Below are positions 1 through 5,557 of a DNA stretch of 6,626 nucleotides, piece by piece (positions within the stretch are counted from its first letter, which is position 1; each line of letters opens with the position of its first letter). The stretch is from Chitinophaga pinensis (GTDB lineage Bacteria; Bacteroidota; Bacteroidia; Flavobacteriales_D; Crocinitomicaceae): contig CAMBRH010000201.1 in the NCBI GenBank assembly GCA_945870115.1, forward strand, positions 1-6,626, written 5' to 3'. The position numbers and the translations under genes are program-made. The notes beneath the pieces were generated by a model. It saw only the letters and a program-made list of their open reading frames with translations. It had not been told where the DNA came from and did not search any database.

Positions 1-438
1 TATCCAAAAGCAACATTAACCATTTTGGGAAGTGGAAGCGATAAGGATAATTTAATGAACTTTTGTTCGAAAAATAAACTTTCAGATGTTGATTTTGTTG
101 GTAAAGTTCCTAATTTTGAAGTAAATAAATATTTAGCGAAAAACGATATTTTATTAAGCGCACCAAAGATAGATAATTTTCCAATTTCTTTACTTGAAGC
201 CTTTGAAAATGAGTCGCTTGTGATTTCATCAAATGTTGGTGGTGTACCCAATTTAATTGATAATTATGAAAATGGATTACTTTTTGAAAATGAAAGTGTA
301 ATAGCTTTAGTTAATATGATTAAATTCGCATTAGAAAATCAAACTGAATCCTTGAAAATGATTAAAAATGCACGTTTTGGCTTAGAGAAATATTCATGGA
401 AAATGAATTCAGAAATTTTTATTAATTTGTATAAATAA
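1..438 (+). CDS. Glycosyltransferase family 4-like (GT-B), C-terminal part, 5' truncated
   Basis: The reading frame is open from the first base, so this is the last 145 residues of a longer protein. The TTG at 25 is an internal Leu codon, not a start. The fragment is the C-terminal nucleotide-sugar-binding half of a GT-B retaining glycosyltransferase. It begins with a beta strand and glycine loop (TLTILGSGSD), followed by VDFVGKV, the usual strand before the donor site. It then has DNFPISLLEAF, with Asp58 and Glu66 in a D-x7-E version of the family's E-x7-E donor motif, and SNVGGVPNLI near residues 77-86. A C-terminal helix ends at the TAA. The family transfers a sugar from a nucleotide donor to a growing glycan on a lipid carrier at the cytoplasmic membrane face. 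Donor and acceptor cannot be read from the sequence. It is followed after 9 bp by the ligase gene and is probably in the same operon. Confidence 0.9.
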   Translation, partial: YPKATLTILGSGSDKDNLMNFCSKNKLSDVDFVGKVPNFEVNKYLAKNDILLSAPKIDNFPISLLEAFENESLVISSNVGGVPNLIDNYENGLLFENESVIALVNMIKFALENQTESLKMIKNARFGLEKYSWKMNSEIFINLYK

Positions 439-447
439 TTTTTTCTG

Positions 448-1779
448 ATGTCATTAAGAAGTATTCTAACTAAAAAAATCATCCTTCCATTGAGCGATTT
501 TCTTCTAAAAAGAACAATCTCTAAACATTTATCTTTTTTAAATAAAAGTCAATGGTGGACCAAAAGTGAATTAGAAAATTTTCAAAATAAACGCGTAAAA
601 TTATTGATAGAACATTCCTATAAAAATGTTCCATATTATACGGATTTATTAAATTCATTAGATTTAAAACCTGAAGATTTTCAGACAGTTGAAGATTTGA
701 AAAAATTACCAATTTTAACCAAAGAAAATATAAGAAAAAATTTCCCAGATTTAATTTCAGATAAATCCCGCCAAAAAGGAACTTTTATGAGAGCTTCATC
801 AAGTGGGTCGACTGGTGAACCACTGCAATATTTTTTATCTAAAGATGCTTATAGTTTTAACATTGCAGCTGGACTTCGAGCTTGGTCTTGGATGGGTTAC
901 AAATTGGGAGATAAATACATTAAAATAAGTCAAAATCAACGTTCTTCAAAAGAAAAAAAATTGCAAGATAAATTGATGAACAATGAATATTTATTCTTGA
1001 AAGATATTGACGATGAAAGTTTAAAAGATGCTATCCAAAAAATTGAGCATAATAATCCTAAAATTATTCGTTGTTATCCTGATCCACTTGAATTTTTGGC
1101 AGAAATAATGCTGAAAAATAATGTTAAAATGAATCTACAAGCACTTGCAACTACAGGAAATGTTTTACATAATTCTGCTAGAAAAAAAATTGAAGAAGCA
1201 TTTTCATGTAAAATTTACGATGGCTATAGTTGTGAAGGAAGTGCACCATTTTTTCAATGTGAAAATCATGAATCGTATCATTCAGCAATGGAATATGCCG
1301 TTTCTGAATTTATTGATGTTGTTGAAACCGAAAAAGGAATTTTTCAAGGAAGACACATTGTAACTAATTTATGGAACTTCACAACTCCATTTATTCGTTA
1401 TGATTCGCAAGATATTTTAGAATGGGAAGATAAAGATTGTTCATGCGGCAGAAAATTATTGAATGTAAAAAGAATAATTGGAAGGGATAATGACATTTTA
1501 ATTACACCCAAAGGAAAAAGATTAATCGTACATATTTTCACAATTTACTTCTCCAAAGTCGAGGAAGTTAAACAGTTTCAGATAGTTCAAAATTCAGAAA
1601 ATTCGATTGTTATCAATTTAATAGTGAAAGATTCATTTAATGATGTAACTAAAACTAACATTTTAAAATATTGGAGTGAAATAATAAACGACGAAGCAGT
1701 CAAAATAGAAATTGTTTTAAAAGACGAAATTAAAGCAAGTGCCTCAGGGAAAAGACGATTCATTATTAAAAATTTCTGA
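448..1779 (+). CDS. CapK/PaaK-like adenylate-forming ligase (phenylacetate-CoA ligase family)
   Basis: This 443-residue protein has the usual length of CapK-type members of the ANL (acyl-adenylate-forming) superfamily. The N-terminal helical region, with a WW pair at 36-37 and NVPYY at 60-64, is typical of CapK. Core motifs in order are the ATP-phosphate loop SSSGSTGEP (117-125), the aromatic/Glu motif YDGYSCEGS (257-265), the ribose-binding RYD (317-319), a C-x-C-G-R motif (331-335) seen in PaaK-like enzymes, the hinge GRDNDIL (345-351), and a C-terminal SGKRR with Lys435 as the probable adenylation lysine. All key elements are present, so it is probably active. The family activates a carboxylic acid with ATP and passes it to CoA or another thiol or amine. 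In capsule and O-antigen loci its substrate is usually unknown, and no carrier protein is visible here. The ATG start lies 9 bp after the glycosyltransferase stop and 2 bp separate it from the FemAB-like gene, which could use its product (inference). Confidence 0.9.
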   Translation: MSLRSILTKKIILPLSDFLLKRTISKHLSFLNKSQWWTKSELENFQNKRVKLLIEHSYKNVPYYTDLLNSLDLKPEDFQTVEDLKKLPILTKENIRKNFPDLISDKSRQKGTFMRASSSGSTGEPLQYFLSKDAYSFNIAAGLRAWSWMGYKLGDKYIKISQNQRSSKEKKLQDKLMNNEYLFLKDIDDESLKDAIQKIEHNNPKIIRCYPDPLEFLAEIMLKNNVKMNLQALATTGNVLHNSARKKIEEAFSCKIYDGYSCEGSAPFFQCENHESYHSAMEYAVSEFIDVVETEKGIFQGRHIVTNLWNFTTPFIRYDSQDILEWEDKDCSCGRKLLNVKRIIGRDNDILITPKGKRLIVHIFTIYFSKVEEVKQFQIVQNSENSIVINLIVKDSFNDVTKTNILKYWSEIINDEAVKIEIVLKDEIKASASGKRRFIIKNF

Positions 1780-1781
1780 GA

Positions 1782-2792
1782 GTGAGTCAATTTAAAATCG
1801 AAAAATTAAGTTATCCAACTGAATTTCAATTTTCAGAAATAAGTAAATTTGTTGATAATCATCCAAATACTAATTTTTTTCAATCAATAAATTATTTTAA
1901 AGCAGCTCAAAAATCACCAAATTTAAAGCCCTATTTTTTTGTTATTTCAAAGGAGAATTTAATTGTTGGTTCTGTGCTGGTTGTGAATCAAAGTCAGATT
2001 AATTTTCCACTTTTTAATAAACTGAGTGCTAGAAATATTATTTCTGGTGGACCTTTGATTGAAAACAATGATAATGAAATTTTACTTGCTTTTTTAGATT
2101 TTTATAAAAAAAATAAACCCTTTGCTATCTATACTCAAATAAGAAATTTTAATGATATTTCAACTGGAAAAACAATTTTTGAAGAGCAGAAATTTAACTT
2201 TGAAGAACACTTAAATATTCTTGTTGATTTGAAGAAAAGTGAGGAAGAATTATGGAAGGATGTTCATACGAAGCGAAGAAATGAGATACGAAGGGCGAGT
2301 AAAGAAGGAACAATTTTTGAAAATTCAACAAGCGAAATTGAACTAAATAATGCATATTTAATTCTACAAGAAGTTTACAATAGAGCGAAACTACCATTGC
2401 CAAAAATGACTCATTTTAAAGCATTGTTTGATAATAATTCATTAAAATTATTTATTGCAAAAAATGACAATAAAACGATTGGATGCATGCTTTGTTTAGC
2501 TCACAAAGGAATTTTGTTTGATTATTATGCTGGTGCTTATTCGGCACATTACAGCAAATATCCAAATGATCTAATTCCTTGGGAAGTATTTTTATGGGCA
2601 AAGAACAATCATTTTACTCAGTTTGATTTTGGTGGTGCAGGTAAACCAAATGTTGAATACGGTGTAAGAGAATACAAAAAGAAATTTGGGGGTGAATTAG
2701 TTAATTTTGGTAGGTTTGAATATGCTCATTTTCCTTTTTTATTTAGTATTTTGTCAAGACTTTTTAAATTTATTCAAAAAATCAAAAAATGA
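1782..2792 (+). CDS. FemAB-like / GNAT-fold acyl or aminoacyl transferase
   Basis: This 336-residue protein resembles the FemAB and Acetyltransf_6 (BioF2-like) GNAT-fold families. The N-terminal half has NTNFFQS (29-35), a typical opening of these proteins, and ISGGPLI (87-93). The core signature is a DL-x-K-S-x-E-E-L-W segment (149-158) followed by the basic helix KRRNEIRRASKEG (164-176), the classic FemAB pattern. The second GNAT-like part includes GCMLCLA (234-240), the DYYAGAYS region (247-254), then FDFGGAGKPN (281-290) and KKKFGGE (299-305). The C-terminus is basic and aromatic and may touch the membrane. FemAB enzymes transfer amino acids from aminoacyl-tRNA to peptidoglycan precursors; relatives in polysaccharide loci acylate or aminoacylate sugars from other donors. 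The start is GTG: an in-frame stop at 1767-1769 leaves it as the only reasonable start. It overlaps the next gene by 4 bp. Substrate is unknown. Confidence 0.85.
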   Translation: MSQFKIEKLSYPTEFQFSEISKFVDNHPNTNFFQSINYFKAAQKSPNLKPYFFVISKENLIVGSVLVVNQSQINFPLFNKLSARNIISGGPLIENNDNEILLAFLDFYKKNKPFAIYTQIRNFNDISTGKTIFEEQKFNFEEHLNILVDLKKSEEELWKDVHTKRRNEIRRASKEGTIFENSTSEIELNNAYLILQEVYNRAKLPLPKMTHFKALFDNNSLKLFIAKNDNKTIGCMLCLAHKGILFDYYAGAYSAHYSKYPNDLIPWEVFLWAKNNHFTQFDFGGAGKPNVEYGVREYKKKFGGELVNFGRFEYAHFPFLFSILSRLFKFIQKIKK

Positions 2793-3565
2793 AGACTAGG
2801 AAACTTTCTTGCATATTGATAACTAATAAAAATTCATGGGTTTCTGAACCAATAATTGAAGAATTATTTTCTGAAAATTCAATAGAGTTAAAATCAGTCA
2901 TATTTTATTCAGCTAAAAAAAATTGGAAACTAATAAAAAAACGACTTTTACAATATGGTTTTTCAAAGTTTTTTTGGAAAATGGTTGACGTTTTAAAGAA
3001 TAAATCAACTTTCATAATTTCCAATAAAAATAAATCTTCAGTAAAAACTTCTTTTCAAAATGTTAAATTTAATAATATTCCTTTTGAAATTTCAACAGAC
3101 TTAAATTCTATTGATACGATTAATTTTATCAATAAACTGAATCCTGATGTTGTTTTGGTTTGTTCATGTAGTCAAATATTCAAAGCTCCATTTTTACAGA
3201 ATAATGAAATCACTTTTTTGAATTTTCACGATTCTTTATTGCCTCTACACAAAGGTCCTTCACCGTCTTTTTGGGTTCTTTTTAATGAAGAAAAAGAAAC
3301 TGGATATACGATTCACAGGATCGTGGAAAAAATTGATGCTGGTGAAATTATTTTTCAAGAAAAAGTTAAAGTTGAAAATGTATTTACTGAAGAAGAACTA
3401 ATTGTTAAAGTTGTAAAACAAGCTAGTAAAAGAATTGTTGAAATACTATTGAATTTAAGGGCAAATAAATTTGAAATAGATTTAAATTTAAAATCTTCTT
3501 ATGAAAGATTACCAACTTTGAAACAAAGAAAACAATTATTGAAAAACTTAAAATCTATAAAATAA
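2789..3565 (+). CDS. Formyltransferase (N10-formyl-THF dependent), probably amino-sugar N-formyltransferase
   Basis: This 258-residue protein belongs to the formyl_transf_N family, whose members move a formyl group from N10-formyltetrahydrofolate to an amine. The catalytic triad is intact: Asn145 and His147 in LNFHDSLLP (144-152) and Asp183 in KIDAGEII (181-188). GPSPSFW (156-162) and TGYTIHRI (171-178) match the conserved substrate loop and strand. The preceding strand is PDVVLVCSCSQIF (119-131). At 258 residues it is shorter than methionyl-tRNA formyltransferase (about 315) and has no room for the tRNA-binding C-terminal domain; the RG of the Fmt SLLP-x-x-RG loop reads HKG here. This and its place in a glycan operon favour formylation of an amino sugar on a nucleotide or lipid carrier, as known for N-formylated O-antigen sugars. 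The ATG overlaps the upstream TGA (ATGA), suggesting translational coupling. Residues 42-100 are Lys/Asn/Ser-rich and less conserved. The exact sugar is unknown. Confidence 0.88.
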   Translation: MKTRKLSCILITNKNSWVSEPIIEELFSENSIELKSVIFYSAKKNWKLIKKRLLQYGFSKFFWKMVDVLKNKSTFIISNKNKSSVKTSFQNVKFNNIPFEISTDLNSIDTINFINKLNPDVVLVCSCSQIFKAPFLQNNEITFLNFHDSLLPLHKGPSPSFWVLFNEEKETGYTIHRIVEKIDAGEIIFQEKVKVENVFTEEELIVKVVKQASKRIVEILLNLRANKFEIDLNLKSSYERLPTLKQRKQLLKNLKSIK

Positions 3566-3568
3566 CAG

Positions 3569-4660
3569 ATGAAAATAATTTTCACTTTAGGTCATCCGGC
3601 TCATTTTCATTTGTATAAGAATACAATTGTTGAATTGTTAGAACAAAAGCATGAAGTTAAAATTGTTATTAGTGATAAGGATATTTTAAAAAAAATACTA
3701 GATTTATCAACTTTTGAATATACAGTTATTGCAAAATCTAAATCTAATGAAAAGCTTTTTGACAAGGCTACGAAATTAATTAAATCTTCAAGAGAATTAT
3801 ATAAAATCTGTAAAGAATTTAAACCAAATTTAATGGTTGGTTGCCTTTCCCAAATGGGAATTGTTGGAAGTTTGCTTAGGATTAAAACAGTTTTTAATGC
3901 AGAAGATGATGCTAGTTATACTTTTTTACAAGCAATATTGACCTATCCTTTTATGCATAAAATTTTATCTCCATTTGAGACAAATTTAAGTATTTTTAAT
4001 AAGAAGAAAATAGGATATCAAGGGTATCATAAACTAGCTTATCTTCATCCCAATCGCTTTACGCCAAACTTTGAACTTGTTAAAAATACAATTGGAGAAA
4101 AACCGTACATTATCATTCGTTTGGTAAATTTGAATGCATATCACGACATAAAGGCAAAAGGCATTTCTGAAAGGGTTTTAGATGAATTAATTTCAAAAAT
4201 TACTGAAAAATTTGCTGTTTACATTACTTCTGAAAAAGCCTTATCTGAAAAGTACAAAGCTTATCAATTGAATATTAATCCGAGCGATATACATCATTTT
4301 TTAGCTTTCTCACAGTTTTTTATTGGTGATAGTCAAAGTATGACTGTTGAATCTGCAATGCTTGGAATTCCAAATATTAAGTTTAATTCTTTTGCTGGTC
4401 GAATTAGTGTTCTAGAAGAATTACAACATAAATATAAACTCACAATTGGTATTAATCCAGTAGAAGAAGAAAAATTGTTTCAAACTGTAAATAGTTTTTT
4501 AGAAAATAAAAATCTAAAAGAAGAATATCAACTGAGGCGAGAAAAACTATTAAATGATAAAATTGATGTGAGTGCTTTTTTTACTTGGTTTTATTTAAAT
4601 TATCCTGCAAGTGCAAAAACAATGAAAGAAAATCCTGATTATCAATTTAATTTTAAATGA
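3569..4660 (+). CDS. DUF354 family GT-B-fold protein (putative glycosyltransferase/epimerase-like)
   Basis: This 363-residue protein matches the DUF354 family in length and layout. It opens with MKIIFTLGHPAHFHLYKN (1-18), whose glycine/His-rich loop after strand 1 is typical of the family. The N-terminal Rossmann half includes KPNLMVGCLSQMGIVGS (85-101), VFNAEDDA (108-115) and a KILSP strand (131-135). The C-terminal half begins at PYIIIRL (179-185) and carries the donor-site-like motif GDSQSMTVESAMLGIP (253-268), followed by a helix ending in a HKYKL segment. The fold relates it to UDP-GlcNAc 2-epimerase and MurG-like GT-B enzymes. No reaction is firmly established for the family as far as I know, so the call is by fold: a glycosyltransferase or nucleotide-sugar enzyme in the cytoplasm. 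It starts 3 bp after the formyltransferase stop and its own TGA overlaps the next ATG. Confidence 0.85.
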   Translation: MKIIFTLGHPAHFHLYKNTIVELLEQKHEVKIVISDKDILKKILDLSTFEYTVIAKSKSNEKLFDKATKLIKSSRELYKICKEFKPNLMVGCLSQMGIVGSLLRIKTVFNAEDDASYTFLQAILTYPFMHKILSPFETNLSIFNKKKIGYQGYHKLAYLHPNRFTPNFELVKNTIGEKPYIIIRLVNLNAYHDIKAKGISERVLDELISKITEKFAVYITSEKALSEKYKAYQLNINPSDIHHFLAFSQFFIGDSQSMTVESAMLGIPNIKFNSFAGRISVLEELQHKYKLTIGINPVEEEKLFQTVNSFLENKNLKEEYQLRREKLLNDKIDVSAFFTWFYLNYPASAKTMKENPDYQFNFK

Positions 4661-5418
4661 AAATGGATTTCACCATAAAAATATATAAGCAACTTTTGGA
4701 AAGTCTGATTAAACAAAATTATTCTTTCCAAACTTTTGAGGATTTTATTCAAAAGCCGATAATAAAATCAATTGTTTTAAGACATGATGTTGATTTATTA
4801 CCTCAAAATTCACTGAGATTTGCTAAAATTCAAGCTGACTTGGGAATTAAAGGAACATACTATTTTAGAGCTGTTCCAGAAAGTTGGGATGTTAATATAA
4901 TCAAAGAAATCGCTTCTTTAGGTCATGAAATTGGTTATCACTATGAATGTTTAACAACTTGCAAAGGTAATATAGATATCTCAATCAAAGATTTTGAGAA
5001 AAATTTACTTGAATTGAGAAAATTGGCACCAGTTTCAACGATTTGTATGCACGGAAGTCCAATGTCAAAATTTGATTCTAAAGATTTATGGCTTAATAAT
5101 AATTATAAAGATTTTGGAATTATTGCTGAACCATATTTTGATGTTGATTTTTCTAAAGTAACTTATCTAACTGATACGGGAAGACGTTGGGATGGAGAAA
5201 AAGTTAGCGTTAGAGATAAAGTTGATACTTCATTATATTTAAATATTCGTTCAACAGAAAATTTAATTTCGAAAGTTAATAAAGGAGAATTATCAAATCA
5301 AATTATGTTTACATTTCATCCTCAACGATGGAATAATTTTGGAATTGTTTGGTTAAAAGAATTAATTCTTCAAAATATTAAAAACCTAATCAAGAGAATT
5401 CTTTTTGTGAAAAGGTAA
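4657..5418 (+). CDS. NodB-fold polysaccharide deacetylase-like protein, HDVD type, non-canonical metal motif
   Basis: This 253-residue protein resembles a cytoplasmic subgroup of polysaccharide deacetylase-like proteins. Motif 1 is LRHDVD (41-46), with Asp44 the probable base and Asp46 the probable metal ligand. Motif 2 is GHEIGYHYE (89-97). The canonical form is H-x3-H; here His95 is present but the second position (99) is Leu, and Glu97 follows instead. Further motifs are GTYYFR (66-71), MHGSP (131-135), the conserved-looking LTDTGRRWDG (171-180) with SVRDK (184-188), and FHPQRW (220-225), which takes the place of the C-terminal His motif. There is no signal peptide, so it probably acts on an intracellular glycan precursor, for instance by removing an N-acetyl group. 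Deacetylation would expose an amine that the formyltransferase or FemAB-like enzyme in the same operon could modify (inference). The ATG at 4657 overlaps the upstream stop; a second in-frame ATG at 4663 is possible. It is the last gene before the terminator. Confidence 0.85.
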   Translation: MKMDFTIKIYKQLLESLIKQNYSFQTFEDFIQKPIIKSIVLRHDVDLLPQNSLRFAKIQADLGIKGTYYFRAVPESWDVNIIKEIASLGHEIGYHYECLTTCKGNIDISIKDFEKNLLELRKLAPVSTICMHGSPMSKFDSKDLWLNNNYKDFGIIAEPYFDVDFSKVTYLTDTGRRWDGEKVSVRDKVDTSLYLNIRSTENLISKVNKGELSNQIMFTFHPQRWNNFGIVWLKELILQNIKNLIKRILFVKR

Positions 5419-5439
5419 TTTTTATTTCCATCCTATATG

Positions 5440-5474
5440 AAAAAAGCAAGTGATACATTTCACTTGCTTTTTTT
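5440..5474 (+). terminator. Rho-independent terminator of the glycan operon, likely bidirectional
   Basis: A perfect 14-bp inverted repeat pairs 5440-5453 (AAAAAAGCAAGTGA) with 5460-5473 (TCACTTGCTTTTTT) around a 6-nt loop. It is followed by a run of seven T on the + strand (5468-5474). It begins 22 nt after the stop of the deacetylase-like gene. The six A at 5440-5445 give a T-tract on the minus strand, so it could also stop read-through from the convergent gene. Confidence 0.9.
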
Positions 5475-5500
5475 ATGGTTGTATTTTGAATTTTCTTCAT

Positions 5501-5538
5501 AAAAAAATCCCTTGAAATTTCTTCCAAGGGATTTTTTA
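5501..5538 (-). terminator. Rho-independent terminator of the convergent secreted-protein gene
   Basis: A perfect 13-bp inverted repeat pairs 5502-5514 (AAAAAATCCCTTG) with 5525-5537 (CAAGGGATTTTTT) around a 10-nt loop. Read on the minus strand it lies about 20 nt after the stop codon at 5558-5560 and ends in seven T (complement of 5501-5507). It should therefore terminate the minus-strand gene. The six T at 5532-5537 make it usable in the + direction as a back-up. Confidence 0.88.
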
Positions 5539-5557
5539 ATTCTGTTAAACTTTTATC

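Noticed and set aside
25..438. TTG at 25 as a start of a 137-aa protein
   Set aside because: The frame is open upstream to base 1 and the residues before it (YPKATLTI) fit the glycosyltransferase strand, so this is a truncated gene and not a short one.
439..447. Internal promoter between the glycosyltransferase and ligase genes
   Set aside because: The 9-bp gap is too short, and I could not identify a convincing Flavobacterium-type promoter (TTG, about 19 nt, TAnnTTTG) at the gene junctions.
521..712. Minus-strand reading frame of 63 codons
   Set aside because: It lies inside the ligase gene, has no recognisable domain, and is a by-product of AT-rich coding sequence.
1145..1363. Plus-strand reading frame of 72 codons in another frame
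   Set aside because: It overlaps the ligase core motifs in a different frame and its composition is not protein-like.
1587..1790. Minus-strand reading frame of 67 codons
   Set aside because: It is antisense to the 3' end of the ligase with no own signals or family match.
2194..2403. Minus-strand reading frame of 69 codons
   Set aside because: It is antisense to the FemAB signature region, which is clearly coding on the + strand.
5437..5502. Small 21-codon reading frame after the operon, starting ATGAAAAAAGC
   Set aside because: It coincides with the terminator palindrome and its T-tract, which explains the sequence fully.
5440..5538. Two inverted repeats as a CRISPR-like or mobile-element end
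   Set aside because: The two stems differ in sequence, there are no direct repeats or target duplications, and their placement after two convergent stop codons fits terminators.
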